From contig JAFAYQ010000049.1 in NCBI GenBank assembly GCA_019240215.1, positions 1 to 64,000 of the forward strand: a stretch of DNA of 64,000 nucleotides. The letters are read 5' to 3'. The translations under genes were made by a program, and so were the position numbers. A model generated the notes under the pieces. That model did no database searches. It was not told the origin of the DNA and saw only the letters and a list, made by a program, of their open reading frames with translations. Positions 52,101 to 61,424 of the stretch are shown piece after piece. The first letter of the stretch is position 1. The number at the start of each line of letters is the position of its first letter. This stretch comes from Actinomycetota bacterium (GTDB lineage: Bacteria > Actinomycetota > Actinomycetes > Streptosporangiales > Streptosporangiaceae).

Positions 52101-53072
52101 ATGTCCGACATAACACCGTTGTTGGCCCGTGGCGAAGGCCGCAGGATAGGACGCATCGGCGGCCTTTGGGGCGAGCTGATGGCCGAGTTCCTCGGCACGC
52201 TGATCATCCTCGCGTTTGGTGACGGCTGTGTGGCCATGGCCGTCGCCGCCCTGCCCGGTTCCGGCCGGGCCCAGACCACCACCACCATCTTCCTGGCCGC
52301 CGGCGACTGGCTGCTGATCGCGTTCGGCTGGTGCTTCGCGGTCGCGTTCGCGGTCTGGGTGGCCGGCGGCGTCAGCGGGGCGCACCTCAACCCCGCGGTC
52401 ACGCTGGCCTTCGCGGTCCGCCGCGGCTTCCCCTGGCGCAAGGTCGCGCCCTACTGGGCCGCCCAGGTGGTCGGCGCCTTCACCGGGGCCGCGATCGTCT
52501 TCATGGTCTACGGATCGGCGATCAACGCCTACGACCTGGCGGCTAAGACACCAAAGAGTTCGGGCAGCGCGCTGGCGACGTATTCGATCTTCGCTACGTT
52601 CCCGGCCGGCTACTTCCACGGCTCCAACGTCGGCCCGCTGATCGACCAGATCGTCGGCACCGCGTTCCTGGTGCTGTTCGTGGTGGCCGTCATCGACGCT
52701 CGCAACACCGCCGTCGGCTCCAACCTCGGCCCGCTGATCATCGGCTTCATCGTCGCCGCGATCGGCATGTCCTACGGCGCCAACGCCGGCTACGCCATCA
52801 ACCCGGCCCGCGACTTCGGGCCCCGTCTCTTCGCCTGGATCGCGGGCTGGGGAAAGGTGGCCCTACCAGGGACCCTGCACTCGGCCACCCTCAACTTCAG
52901 TAACTATTTCTGGATACCCATCGTCGGGCCGCTGATCGGCGGCGTCATCGGCGTGCTGATCTACGACTTGTTCATCGGCGACGTGCTGTACGCCCGGCTG
53001 AAGATGGCCGAGGAGGTCGAGGGTCCCATCCAAGAGACCCCGGTAGCTGCCGACCCGTCCGTCGAAAGGTAA
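52101..53072 (+). CDS. glpF: MIP-family glycerol facilitator
   Basis: Membrane channel of 323 aa with six helices. The two pore signatures are '[13 protein letters not shown]' and '[14 protein letters not shown]'; the Asp after the second NPAR is the usual mark of glycerol-conducting aquaglyceroporins. It is 10 bases ahead of the glycerol kinase gene in one operon. Confidence 0.93.
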   Translation: MSDITPLLARGEGRRIGRIGGLWGELMAEFLGTLIILAFGDGCVAMAVAALPGSGRAQTTTTIFLAAGDWLLIAFGWCFAVAFAVWVAGGVSGAHLNPAVTLAFAVRRGFPWRKVAPYWAAQVVGAFTGAAIVFMVYGSAINAYDLAAKTPKSSGSALATYSIFATFPAGYFHGSNVGPLIDQIVGTAFLVLFVVAVIDARNTAVGSNLGPLIIGFIVAAIGMSYGANAGYAINPARDFGPRLFAWIAGWGKVALPGTLHSATLNFSNYFWIPIVGPLIGGVIGVLIYDLFIGDVLYARLKMAEEVEGPIQETPVAADPSVER

Positions 53073-53082
53073 GGAGTTACTC

Positions 53083-54597
53083 ATGCCAGACTTCGTCGGC
53101 GCCGTCGACCAGGGCACGACCAGCACCCGCTTCATGATCTTCGACCACTCCGGCAACGAACGGGGCAAGTTCCAGCTCGAGCACGAGCAGATCCTGCCCC
53201 AGGCCGGCTGGGTGGAGCACAACCCGGTCGAGATCTGGACCCGGACCCAGACCGTGGTCGAGTCGGCCCTCAACGCCGCCAACCTGGCCGCCTCCGACCT
53301 GGCCGCGCTGGGCATCACCAACCAGCGCGAGACGGCCGTGGTCTGGAACCGCAAGACCGGCCGGCCCTACTACAACGCGATCGTGTGGCAGGACACCCGC
53401 ACCGACCGCATCGCCAGTGCGCTCGACCGCGACGAGCGGGGCGGCGTCATCCGGCAGAAGGCCGGCCTGCCCCCGGCGACGTACTTCTCCGGCGGCAAGA
53501 TCCAGTGGATCCTGGAAAACGTCGACGGGGTGCGGGAGGCCGCGGAGAACGGCGACGCCATCTTCGGCAACACCGACAGCTGGGTCATCTGGAACCTGAC
53601 CGGCGGGGTCGACGGCGGCTCGCACGTCACTGACGTGACCAACGCCAGCCGCACGATGCTGATGAACCTCGAGACGCTGCAGTGGGACGACGAGCTGCTC
53701 GGGTTCTTCAACATCCCCCGCCAGATGCTGCCCGAGATCCGGCCGTCGTCGGACCCGAACGGCTACGGCGAGATCCGCAACATCGCCGCCCTGCGCGGGG
53801 TGCCGCTCACCGGCGACCTCGGCGACCAGCAGGCGGCCACCGTCGGCCAGGTCTGCTTCGGGGTCGGCGAGGCCAAGAACACCTACGGCACCGGCAACTT
53901 CATGATCCTCAACACCGGTGAGGAGCTCGTCCGCAGCAAGAACGGGCTGCTCACCACCGTGGGTTACAAGTTCGGGGACCAGAAGCCGATCTACGCCCTG
54001 GAAGGCTCGATCGCGGTGACCGGGTCGGCCGTGCAGTGGCTGCGCGACCAGCTCGGCATCATCTCCGGGGCGGCCGAGACCGAATCGCTGGCCGCCCAGG
54101 TGCCGGACAACGGTGGCATCTACTTCGTGCCCGCGTTCTCCGGCCTGTTCGCGCCGTACTGGCGCAGCGACGCCCGCGGCGTGATCGTCGGGCTGTCCCG
54201 CTTCAACACCAACGCCCACCTGGCCCGGGCCACCCTGGAAGCGATCTGCTACCAGAGCCGGGACGTGAGCGAGGCGATGGAGCAGGACTCCGGCGTGCAC
54301 CTGGAGGTGCTCAAGGTCGACGGCGGGGTCACCGCCAACAACCTGGCCATGCAGCTGCAGGCCGACATCCTCGGGGTGCCGGTCAGCCGCCCGGTGGTGG
54401 CCGAGACGACCGCGCTCGGGGCCGGCTACGCGGCCGGCCTGGCCACGGGCTTCTGGTCCAACACCGACGAGCTCAAGCAGAACTGGCAGGAGTCCAAGCG
54501 CTGGGAGCCCGAGTGGAACGACCAGCAGCGGACCGACGGTTACGCGGGCTGGAAGAAGGCGGTCGAGCGCACCCTCAACTGGGTGGACGTCGACTAG
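53083..54597 (+). CDS. glpK: glycerol kinase
   Basis: FGGY-family kinase of 504 aa making glycerol 3-phosphate. '[18 protein letters not shown]' is the N-terminal phosphate-binding strand, '[15 protein letters not shown]' and 'WQDTRT' follow, and '[22 protein letters not shown]' is the FGGY signature region. AAGGAG lies 8 bases before the ATG. Its stop overlaps the ligase stop on the other strand by 4 bases. Confidence 0.95.
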   Translation: MPDFVGAVDQGTTSTRFMIFDHSGNERGKFQLEHEQILPQAGWVEHNPVEIWTRTQTVVESALNAANLAASDLAALGITNQRETAVVWNRKTGRPYYNAIVWQDTRTDRIASALDRDERGGVIRQKAGLPPATYFSGGKIQWILENVDGVREAAENGDAIFGNTDSWVIWNLTGGVDGGSHVTDVTNASRTMLMNLETLQWDDELLGFFNIPRQMLPEIRPSSDPNGYGEIRNIAALRGVPLTGDLGDQQAATVGQVCFGVGEAKNTYGTGNFMILNTGEELVRSKNGLLTTVGYKFGDQKPIYALEGSIAVTGSAVQWLRDQLGIISGAAETESLAAQVPDNGGIYFVPAFSGLFAPYWRSDARGVIVGLSRFNTNAHLARATLEAICYQSRDVSEAMEQDSGVHLEVLKVDGGVTANNLAMQLQADILGVPVSRPVVAETTALGAGYAAGLATGFWSNTDELKQNWQESKRWEPEWNDQQRTDGYAGWKKAVERTLNWVDVD

Positions 54598-55658
54598 CTC
54601 AATATCTGCCCGAGATCGAAGTTCACGGGTTCCTCCAGTTGTGCATACGTGCACGACTGGGGGACCCGGTCCGGGCGCCAGCGCACGAACTGCGCGGTGT
54701 GCCGGAACCGCACGCCCTCCATGTGGTCGTAGCGGACCTCGACCACCCGCTCGGGGCGTAGCGGCACGAACGACAGGTCCTTGCCCGCGTTCCAGCGGCT
54801 GGTCTCGGCCTTGCGCGGGGTGCGCTGGCCCTCCTCGTGCCGCTGCCAGTTCCACGGGTGCTCCTCGAAGCTGGTCACCCAGGGCTGCAGCTCCTTCATC
54901 AGCTCCCGCCGGGTCTCCATCGGGAACGCGCCGACCACGCCCACGCTGGCCAGCGTGCCCTCGTCGTTGTAGAGCCCGAGCAGCAGCGAGCCGACCGCGT
55001 CGGGCCCGCTCTTGTGGGTCCGGTAGCCGGCCACCACGCAGTCCGCGGTGCGCTCGTGCTTGATCTTGAACATCGTCCGCTTGTCCTCGACGTACGGGCC
55101 GTCCAGCTTCTTGGCCACGATGCCGTCCAGGCCCGCCCCCTCGAACTGGCCGAACCACTCCTGGGCGGTCACCCGGTCCTGGGTGGCCGGGGTCAGGTGC
55201 ACCGACGTCCCCGCCCCGCTCAGCGCGCGCTCCAGTGCCTCCCGCCGGGCCGCGAACGGCTCCTCGGTCAGGTTGGTGTCGCCCACCGCCAGCGCGTCGA
55301 AACAGACCAGGTGGGCCGGGGTCTGCTCGGCCAGCAGGTTGATCCGGGTCGCGGCCGGGTGGATCCGCTGCAGCAGCGCCTCGAAGTCCAGCCGCCGCCC
55401 CTCGCCGTCGGGGATGACGATCTCCCCGTCGATCACGCAGCGCTCCGGCAGCTCGGCCTTGATCGCGGCCACCAGCTCCGGGAAGTAGCGCGTCATCGGG
55501 CGCTCGTTGCGGCTGCCGATCTCCACCTCGTCGCCGTCGCGGAAGACGACGGCCCGGAAGCCGTCCCACTTGGGCTCGAAGTAAAAGGCGCCCTCGGGTA
55601 GGTCAGCGACCGATTTGGCCAGCATCGGCGCGATCGGCGGGTTCACCGGAAGATCCAT
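54594..55658 (-). CDS. ATP-dependent DNA ligase, LigC-like
   Basis: Ligase of 354 aa with nucleotidyltransferase and OB domains only. The adenylated Lys is in '[13 protein letters not shown]' (about residue 30); 'IDGEIVIPD', '[12 protein letters not shown]' and '[12 protein letters not shown]' are motifs III, IV and V. This is the mycobacterial LigC size, a back-up ligase for NHEJ and base-excision repair. ATG 55658 is chosen; upstream frame to 56561 is antisense shadow. Lies next to no Ku gene. Confidence 0.88.
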   Translation of the reverse strand: MDLPVNPPIAPMLAKSVADLPEGAFYFEPKWDGFRAVVFRDGDEVEIGSRNERPMTRYFPELVAAIKAELPERCVIDGEIVIPDGEGRRLDFEALLQRIHPAATRINLLAEQTPAHLVCFDALAVGDTNLTEEPFAARREALERALSGAGTSVHLTPATQDRVTAQEWFGQFEGAGLDGIVAKKLDGPYVEDKRTMFKIKHERTADCVVAGYRTHKSGPDAVGSLLLGLYNDEGTLASVGVVGAFPMETRRELMKELQPWVTSFEEHPWNWQRHEEGQRTPRKAETSRWNAGKDLSFVPLRPERVVEVRYDHMEGVRFRHTAQFVRWRPDRVPQSCTYAQLEEPVNFDLGQILS

Positions 55659-55697
55659 GACACCATCATCTACCAGGGCGGTGACAAGGAGAGTGCG

Positions 55698-56525
55698 GTG
55701 GCCGGAGTACGGCGAATCATCCCGTTGACGCTGGGCTGGTGTGACCTCGACCTCAGCGTCTCGATCCACGGCGACACGTCGGGGACGATGCTGCGCGAGC
55801 CGATCCCCGGGGTACTGCTGGAGTGTGACGGCGGCTGGCTGCTGCTCGACACCGGCTACAACACCGCGCTGATGAACGACCCGGAGCTGCGCCGCCGGTT
55901 CTACGGCAACCCGCTGGAGCAGCCGGTGCTGCCCGGCCCCGGCGAGCCACTGGAAGCGGCGCTGGCCGCGGCCGGGGTCGACCTGGCCGACGTGCACGCG
56001 GTCGCCGTGAGCCACCTGCACATGGATCACGCCGGCGGCCTGAAGTTCTTCGCGGGCCGCGCCCCGGTCCACGTCCAGCGCCGCGAGCTGGCCTACGGCC
56101 TCAACGGCATGACCGGCCCGGCCGGCCCGGAGGAGAACGGCATCTTCCGCATCGACTTCGACGACCCCCGGCTGGACTGGCGCCAGGCCGACGGCGACAC
56201 CGAGATCGCCCCTGGCGTCACCGCGGTGCTGACCGCCGGTCACACCCCCGGCCACCAGAGCTTCATCGTCGACCTCGACCCCTCGGTCGGCGGTGGCGGC
56301 CTGGTCTTCGCCTTCGACGCTGCGGACCTGGTGGTCAACATCGACCAGGAGCTCGCGGTCGGCGGCTTCATCGGCGTCGAGCCGGAGGTCACGGTCGAGG
56401 CCATCCGCAAGCTCAAGGCCCTGGCGGCCGACCGCGGCTACCGCATCGTCCCCGGCCACGACCCGGTCGCCTGGCCCGCCCTGACCGCCGAGCTCTCCAC
56501 CCGCTGGCCCGCCAGGACCCCCTGA
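55698..56525 (+). CDS. metallo-beta-lactamase-fold hydrolase
   Basis: Zn hydrolase of 275 aa. 'VSHLHMDHAGG' gives H-x-H-x-D-H (about residues 110-116), 'AGHTPGHQSF' a further His, and 'VPGHDP' the last. Similar to lactonase/AiiA-like MBL proteins, but quorum-quenching activity is not implied. The GTG has AAGGAG about 7 bases upstream. Divergent from the ligase. Confidence 0.85.
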   Translation: MAGVRRIIPLTLGWCDLDLSVSIHGDTSGTMLREPIPGVLLECDGGWLLLDTGYNTALMNDPELRRRFYGNPLEQPVLPGPGEPLEAALAAAGVDLADVHAVAVSHLHMDHAGGLKFFAGRAPVHVQRRELAYGLNGMTGPAGPEENGIFRIDFDDPRLDWRQADGDTEIAPGVTAVLTAGHTPGHQSFIVDLDPSVGGGGLVFAFDAADLVVNIDQELAVGGFIGVEPEVTVEAIRKLKALAADRGYRIVPGHDPVAWPALTAELSTRWPARTP

Positions 56526-56916
56526 GCCGCCCGGCCCCTCCCGCGCCCGGCCCCACCGCACTGCTCCAGGCCACGCCGAGCCGCCGGCACCCCGCTAACC
56601 CGCTCCCGCCGGTCCGTCACGCCCGTTTCCGCCCGGCCGCAGCCACCCTCGCACCCACCGCGACACCCACCCTGACGTGGCCTTTTATCCATGATCGAAC
56701 CCTGCCGAAGTCGCCGCCCGCAGCTTCGGCATTAACCACCGCGAGATACCCCCGTGATGTTTATGTGATCGCTGTTAAAGCTGCCGCATTTACGCATTCA
56801 ATGACCGATTTCGATGTGATCTCGGTTACATAAATAGTTGGTAATTTCGGCAAACGCCTGAATTGCCGAGGTTGACGTGTACACCATGCTCCGGACGCCT
56901 CATTGAAGGAGCAACC
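56526..56916 (+). promoter_or_regulatory. 391-base region before the cell-wall hydrolase, with CRP-like site
   Basis: GC falls markedly from about 56690. TGTGATCTCGGTTACA (56815-56830) fits the CRP-type pattern TGTGA-N6-TCACA with one mismatch, about 87 bases before the start. CRP-type regulators are known to control cell-wall hydrolase genes in actinobacteria. The first 160 bases are C-rich, without visible features. No riboswitch pattern was recognised. Confidence 0.35.
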
Positions 56917-57387
56917 GTGTCAATCCGACATAAAGTAGGCACCATCGCCGGATCGATGGCTGTGCTTTCCCTCGCGCTCACAGGACTTTCGGGTATAGCC
57001 AACGCCCAGACCGAATCGTTCAACCAGAAGGTGGCCGGGGACGCGACCAGCTTCGTCGGCAAGGTTCCGTACGTCTACGGCGGCAGTTCGCCATCAACCG
57101 GATTCGATTGCAGCGGCCTCACCAGTTACGTGTACGGCCACTTCGGCAAGTCGATCCCGCGCACCGCTGAGGCGCAATTTGAAAGATTCCGCCGCATCAG
57201 CAAGAGCCAGGCCTGGGGCGGCGATCTCGTGTTCTTCCACGAGAATTCGAGCCCGAACAGCTACGTGTACCACGTCGCTGTCTACGAGGGTAACGGCCGC
57301 ATAGTGTCGGCCTCGACCCCGTCCGAGGGCATCGTCCGGGAGAAGATCTACTCTTCCGACGTCACGTTCGGGACGGTCACCCACTAG
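56917..57387 (+). CDS. NlpC/P60 peptidoglycan endopeptidase
   Basis: Secreted cell-wall hydrolase of 156 aa cutting peptide stems. A signal peptide ends near 'GIANA|Q' (residue 30), and the catalytic Cys65 lies in 'GFDCSGLTSYVYG' and His119 in 'YVYHVAVYEG'. AAGGAG lies about 6 bases before GTG 56917. It is a minimal single-domain form without a coiled-coil or SH3 part. Lower GC than its neighbours. Confidence 0.87.
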   Translation: MSIRHKVGTIAGSMAVLSLALTGLSGIANAQTESFNQKVAGDATSFVGKVPYVYGGSSPSTGFDCSGLTSYVYGHFGKSIPRTAEAQFERFRRISKSQAWGGDLVFFHENSSPNSYVYHVAVYEGNGRIVSASTPSEGIVREKIYSSDVTFGTVTH

Positions 57388-57401
57388 GCGGTGTTGGCCT
57401 C

Positions 57402-57417
57402 GGGGGCCCAAGCCCCC
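57402..57417 (+). terminator. hairpin after the NlpC/P60 gene
   Basis: GGGGGC-CCAA-GCCCCC forms a 6-bp all-GC stem 15 bases after the stop. There is no T-run, so it would be a weak or Rho-aided terminator. Confidence 0.45.
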
Positions 57418-57440
57418 CAGACCCCCCGGGGCTGCGCCCA

Positions 57441-58190
57441 CTAAGGCTTCAGGCCGACCCCGCCCCACATCGACGCCGCGGCACCCGCCTCGGCCGCGTT
57501 GGCGGGACGCCACTCCTGGATCGGCACCACCCCCGGCGGCACCAGCTGCAATCCGTCGAAGAACTTGGTGACCTGCTCCTTACTCCGGTACGTGCTGCGC
57601 TGAGCGAGCAGCCGATTGAGCCGGTCACCCATGTCCTTCATGGCGGACGCGTGCATGTCGCTGGGCACGTGCGAGATCGTCAGCGAGCTGCCCGGCGGCA
57701 GTTCGGCCAGTAGCCGGGAAACGATCTCGTACGGCCCTTCGTCATCGCTGACGAAGTGCAGGATGGCGATCAGCATGACCGCGACCGGCCTGTTCAAGTC
57801 GAGCAGGCCGGCCGCGGCCTGCAGGATCTCGGCCGGCTCGCGGACGTCGGCGTCCAGGTAGGCGGTCGCCCCCTCGGGCCGGCTGCGCAGCAGCGCGCGG
57901 GCGTGGGCCAGCACCATCGGGTCGTTGTCGGCGTAGACCACCCGGGTCTCCGGCGCGATGGCCTGGGCCACCTCGTGGGTGTTGTTGGCGGTCGGGATGC
58001 CGGTGCCGATGTCCAGGAACTGCCGGATGCCCACCTCGCCGGCCAGGTAGCGCACGGTCCGGGCCAGGAACGCCCGGTTGGCGCGGACCGAGGACACCAT
58101 CTGCGGGTAGGCCTCGATGGCCTCGTCGCCGGCCTGCCGGTCGGCGCTGAAGTTGTCATTGCGGGAATAATAGATATCAGTGCAGGTCAC
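57441..58190 (-). CDS. SAV2177-family SAM methyltransferase (PF04672)
   Basis: Methyltransferase-like protein of 249 aa of a family expanded in actinomycetes. 'ANRAFLARTVRYLAGEVGIRQFLDIGTGIPTANNTHEVAQ' and 'VVYADNDPMVLAHARALL' are diagnostic. The N-terminus is unusual: 'YYSRNDNFSADR' stands where relatives read 'YDYLLGGKDNFAADR', as in the gene at 63361. Start is a GTG at 58190. Divergent from the integrase by 47 bases. Methyl acceptor unknown. Confidence 0.82.
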   Translation of the reverse strand: MTCTDIYYSRNDNFSADRQAGDEAIEAYPQMVSSVRANRAFLARTVRYLAGEVGIRQFLDIGTGIPTANNTHEVAQAIAPETRVVYADNDPMVLAHARALLRSRPEGATAYLDADVREPAEILQAAAGLLDLNRPVAVMLIAILHFVSDDEGPYEIVSRLLAELPPGSSLTISHVPSDMHASAMKDMGDRLNRLLAQRSTYRSKEQVTKFFDGLQLVPPGVVPIQEWRPANAAEAGAAASMWGGVGLKP

Positions 58191-58237
58191 GGATCTGCCA
58201 GCTAGTCTAGAGTCAGGTGAAAGTCAGGAGCCGGGAC

Positions 58238-59524
58238 ATGCCGCACACCGCCCGCACAGCCCGCGCGCACAACACGCTCGTGCAGGCCACGATCATCAAA
58301 AAATGCGACCGGGCCTACCACAAACCTAGCAGCAACAAGGGCTGCGCGGCCGGGTCCTGCCAGCACACCTGCGAGCCGAGCCAGGTCGCCACGTGCGCCC
58401 ACAAGTGGACGGTCCGCTACTCGGTGGCCTCCCGGCAGCGCGAGCAGTCGTTCGCGACGCTGGGCGAGGCGCAGACCTTCCAGCTCACCCTATCGACGGG
58501 CAAACGGACCCAGGGCGCGATGTTCACCGACCCCCGGGCCGGCCGGGTGGCGTTCCTGCCGCTGTGCGAGGCCTACATCGACGCGATGGCGCGGGCCAAC
58601 GCCAAGAGCAAGGCCACCTACCGCAGCAACTTCGCCAACCCGGCCGTCACCGAGCTTCTGCGCGACCGCAGCGTGCTGGACGTGGCGAAGATGGACACTG
58701 AGGTCAAGACGCTGCTGAATGTGACGCTGGGCGCCCACAGCGACGACTACCGGGGCAACATCCGCCGCATCATCACCGGCACCCTGGATGAGGCCGTCCG
58801 GCGCGGCGTCATCGCCCGGCACACCCTCAGTGGGATCGAGCTGGCCCCCCGGATCGTGACCGCCGTGCAGTACGAACAGCAGAACAAGGGCATGGTCGCC
58901 GTCGCTGATGAGACGGTGGCGCTGCTCGCCTCCGGGATCACCGCCCACGGCACCGACAAGAACGGCCACGCCCGCACCCGGGTCATGGCCGGCCTGGGCA
59001 TCGCCCCCTGGTTGCAGCGGACGATGGGGCTGCGGATCAGGGAGGCCCTGGGTGTGCGCAAGGCCGACTTCCGGCAGCGTGCGGACGGGACCCGGTACCT
59101 GCACTTGTGCTGGCAGGCCAGCGAGAACGGCCGGGAACTGGAACCGCTCAAGCACCGCAAGGCCGGCGAGTTCCGCGACATCCCCGTCCCCGACATGATC
59201 TGGGACATGGTGCAGGCACTGCCGGACGGCCCGCTGTGCCCCGGCCCCAACGGCACCCCGTTCATGCCCTACAGCACCGCCGGGAACCGGTTCGGCCGCC
59301 TGCTGGACCATCTCGGAATTAGCGGCGTGCACACCCACAGCCTGCGCCACCAGTTCGCCAGCGAAGCCCTGGACGCCAACCCCCGCGAACTGGCCAACAT
59401 CTCCCAAGTCCTGGGCCACGACAGCATCGAAACCACCCTGCGGTTCTACATCCACCCCAGCGCCAACGCCGAACAGCGCATCGGCGCGATGATGAACGCC
59501 CGGTGGGTCACCCCGAGAATCTAG
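58238..59524 (+). CDS. tyrosine recombinase/integrase
   Basis: Site-specific recombinase of 428 aa. An N-terminal Cys-rich AP2-like segment, 'CAAGSCQHTCEPSQVATCAHKW', is followed by a SAM-like core-binding domain and the catalytic domain. Arg ('GLRIREAL', about 266), H-x-x-R ('HSLRHQ', about 367-370), His ('LGHDS', about 394) and Tyr ('RFYIHP', about 404) are present. ATG 58238 with AGGAG upstream is preferred over GTG 58217. It implies an integrated element here, but no excisionase or att repeat is seen. Confidence 0.9.
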   Translation: MPHTARTARAHNTLVQATIIKKCDRAYHKPSSNKGCAAGSCQHTCEPSQVATCAHKWTVRYSVASRQREQSFATLGEAQTFQLTLSTGKRTQGAMFTDPRAGRVAFLPLCEAYIDAMARANAKSKATYRSNFANPAVTELLRDRSVLDVAKMDTEVKTLLNVTLGAHSDDYRGNIRRIITGTLDEAVRRGVIARHTLSGIELAPRIVTAVQYEQQNKGMVAVADETVALLASGITAHGTDKNGHARTRVMAGLGIAPWLQRTMGLRIREALGVRKADFRQRADGTRYLHLCWQASENGRELEPLKHRKAGEFRDIPVPDMIWDMVQALPDGPLCPGPNGTPFMPYSTAGNRFGRLLDHLGISGVHTHSLRHQFASEALDANPRELANISQVLGHDSIETTLRFYIHPSANAEQRIGAMMNARWVTPRI

Positions 59525-59615
59525 CGCCAGCGCCCCCGGCCACGGAAACGGCGCGCCAGTGTTTGACAAATGACGCGCCCGCCCGGCCCGCGCACACCAA
59601 ATCCCAAAACAAAAC

Positions 59616-59640
59616 GGGCCACCCCCGCCGGGGGTGGCCC
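59616..59640. terminator. bidirectional intrinsic terminator
   Basis: GGGCCACCCCC-GCC-GGGGGTGGCCC is a perfect 11-bp stem. On the minus strand it is followed by GTTTTGTTTTGGG, a T-rich tail, so it ends the DUF397 transcript; on the plus strand TCGTCTT follows, so it also serves the integrase. Confidence 0.85.
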
Positions 59641-59659
59641 TCGTCTTATGGCGGCTATG

Positions 59660-59863
59660 TCAGCCCTTGCCCGCGTTCTTGACCGTGGCAGCGAACCGCC
59701 GCCAGGCATCCGGGCCGAACATCAGCACCGCGCCCGTACGGTTCTTGGTGTCACGCACCACGACTGCGCGTTCGTCGCGCCCGACCTCCACGCAGTCACT
59801 GCCGTTGCCGCCGCTGAAGGTGGATTTGCGCCACGTCGTCAGGGTGTGATCTGTTCCTTCCAT
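59660..59863 (-). CDS. DUF397 protein
   Basis: Small protein of 67 aa: 'WRKSTFSGGNGSDCVEVG' and 'VVVRDTKNR' with 'WRRF' are the DUF397 signature. Such proteins pair with Scr1-type XRE regulators; here the start overlaps the XRE gene by 25 bases. Likely antagonist or partner of that regulator. Confidence 0.92.
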   Translation of the reverse strand: MEGTDHTLTTWRKSTFSGGNGSDCVEVGRDERAVVVRDTKNRTGAVLMFGPDAWRRFAATVKNAGKG

Positions 59864-60669
59864 CGCTGTGCCGCTTCCTTAATTTTGGTCTGGGAAACGC
59901 TGCCGGTAAGCGCCTCCATCTGCAGTGCGCGGAAAACCACGTCGATCGTCTCCGCGACATTGGCGGACTCTACGACCTGCCCGTCCAGCGCGCTGTCCAG
60001 ATACACGATAGCGGGGGGCTGGTCGGTCTCCGCAATCACAAAAGCCCCGAGCAGCCCGGCATGGGGCCGGTCGGCGGGAATCACCTGAATGCTGATCCTC
60101 GGCATCATGGCCAGTTCGGCTAGGTGGTCCATCTGCTCAGCCATCACGGCGGGACCGCCGACGTTCCGGCCCAGCACTTGCTCATCGAGGAGCGCGTGAA
60201 CGCGCGGCGGGGGCGGGTCGTCCTCCCGGAACAAGATTGCCTGCCGCGCCATGCGGCCCTCTACCCGTTCCTTCGCAATCTCGGCAGTTGTCTCGGGGTA
60301 CATCTCAGTAATCGCCTCTGCGTACGCCCGGGTCTGGAACAGACCAGGAACTAGCGAGTGCTGGAAGGTCTTGATCAGCCGGGCTGCCGCCTCATGTGGC
60401 TGGAACGGGCGGAAGCCGACGGAAAACGGGATGCCCCGCATCCGCCGCTCGTGACGCTGGAACGTCCCCGGCGTCCCGAATACCTCATCAGCCTTCATCG
60501 CCTGTGCTGGGGTCGGAGCCCGGTATCCGGATTCGATGTTCGCGACCGTCGAGGTACTGACCAGCATCTGCGCGGCGGTTTCCTCTTGTGTCCACCCGCG
60601 CTGGTTCCGCATCGCGATCAGTTCCTCCGCGAACATGCTCCGGTCGTCTTCACCACGCCCGCTAGGCAT
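59839..60669 (-). CDS. XRE-family regulator, Scr1-type (DUF5753)
   Basis: Regulator of 276 aa. The HTH is 'LIAMRNQRGWTQEETAAQMLVSTSTVANIESGYRAPT', and the C-terminal about 180 residues are the DUF5753 domain ('LVPGLFQTRAYAEA', 'LLDEQVLGRNVGG', 'IQVIP'). Typical cotranscribed with DUF397. ATG 60669 follows GAGGAG by 7 bases; the frame is open to 60705. Confidence 0.9.
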   Translation of the reverse strand: MPSGRGEDDRSMFAEELIAMRNQRGWTQEETAAQMLVSTSTVANIESGYRAPTPAQAMKADEVFGTPGTFQRHERRMRGIPFSVGFRPFQPHEAAARLIKTFQHSLVPGLFQTRAYAEAITEMYPETTAEIAKERVEGRMARQAILFREDDPPPPRVHALLDEQVLGRNVGGPAVMAEQMDHLAELAMMPRISIQVIPADRPHAGLLGAFVIAETDQPPAIVYLDSALDGQVVESANVAETIDVVFRALQMEALTGSVSQTKIKEAAQRWKEQITP

Positions 60670-60798
60670 TTCACGACTCCTCACATCCCGCTCGCTGATC
60701 CTCACACCAGCAGTCCCGCCCGCAAACCCGCTGCAATATCTTCAAAATGGCCTGTGACCTAATGCGAACGGTACGCCACGGATTGCACGCTTGTCGTT

Positions 60799-60835
60799 GT
60801 GTCCCAGGGACGCCGGGTTTCAGTCCCTGGGACAC
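60799..60835 (+). promoter_or_regulatory. 13-bp perfect inverted repeat between the XRE gene and the small ORFs
   Basis: GTGTCCCAGGGAC (60799-60811), 11-base spacer, GTCCCTGGGACAC (60823-60835). Each arm is itself a near-palindrome GTCCC-N-GGGAC, so this could be two operator sites 24 bases apart or a strong hairpin. It lies 28 bases before the rightward gene. Confidence 0.6.
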
Positions 60836-60863
60836 CCAAGGCCGCAAGCGAAGGACCACCGCC

Positions 60864-61097
60864 GTGAGAATGACCGTTGAAGACCGCGACCACTGGGAAT
60901 GCCTGCTGGCCGACTGGTCGGAGCTGTACGACATCACCCGCAGCGACGACGAAGGCGACGAAAAGCCGTTCAAGGCCGTCCCGCACGCCGACCGGAGCGC
61001 GCTGCTGGAAGCGGCCAGCCCCCGCCTGCTGCGCGCGGCGGTCCGTGAGGATCACGCCCGCCGCACCGCCACCGAAGCATCCAAGGATGAGCGATGA
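60864..61097 (+). CDS. small acidic hypothetical protein
   Basis: Protein of 77 aa, rich in Asp/Glu, 'DRDHWECLLADWSELYDIT' then 'ADRSALLEAASPRLL'. GTG 60864 has AAGGA about 10 bases upstream. I do not recognise a family. It is cotranslated with the next ORF through ATGA and probably belongs to the XRE/DUF397 module. Confidence 0.5.
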   Translation: MRMTVEDRDHWECLLADWSELYDITRSDDEGDEKPFKAVPHADRSALLEAASPRLLRAAVREDHARRTATEASKDER

Positions 61098-61321
61098 ACG
61101 CCGCCGCCAGCGCCGGCCCGCAGGGTGACGAACTGGACAGGCTGAGGGATAAGTACCCGGCCTGGCACATATGGCTATCTGAGGCGCGGCGCTTGTGGGC
61201 AACAAGGACGGGCCGTATTTCGCGGTGCCCTTGCCGGGATGCCAGGTGGTCGATGACGGTTGACGCCGATTCTTCCCAGGACCTGGACCGGCAGCTAGCA
61301 GAGCAGATTTTGCTGGGCTAG
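61094..61321 (+). CDS. small hypothetical protein of the 'YPAWHIW' type
   Basis: Protein of 75 aa: 'LDRLRDKYPAWHIWLSEARRLWATR' and 'WSMTVDADSSQDLDRQLAEQ' resemble small proteins often found beside Scr1/DUF397 loci in actinomycetes. ATG overlaps the upstream stop. Function unknown. Confidence 0.6.
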   Translation: MNAAASAGPQGDELDRLRDKYPAWHIWLSEARRLWATRTGRISRCPCRDARWSMTVDADSSQDLDRQLAEQILLG

Positions 61322-61358
61322 TGATCTTCGTGATTTTTAGTTCCTTCAACTAACGCGA

Positions 61359-61394
61359 GAGCCGGGCTTCGCTCGCCAAAGTTCCGCCCGGCTC
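61359..61394 (+). terminator. hairpin between the small ORFs and the lipoprotein gene
   Basis: GAGCCGGGC (61359-61367) pairs with GCCCGGCTC (61386-61394) around an 18-base loop. No T-run follows, so it may be a terminator of the small-ORF operon or a leader structure for the lipoprotein gene 31 bases on. Confidence 0.45.
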
Positions 61395-61424
61395 CCGCCC
61401 TCCCCTCAGAGAGGTGGTTTCATT

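Noticed and set aside
56700-56916. c-di-AMP (ydaO) riboswitch, often found before cell-wall hydrolase genes
   Set aside because: The conserved GGGGAACC-type elements of that aptamer are not present.
61368-61385. Attenuator or riboswitch in the loop before cassette 2
   Set aside because: Only one simple hairpin is visible, with no alternative pairing or known aptamer core.
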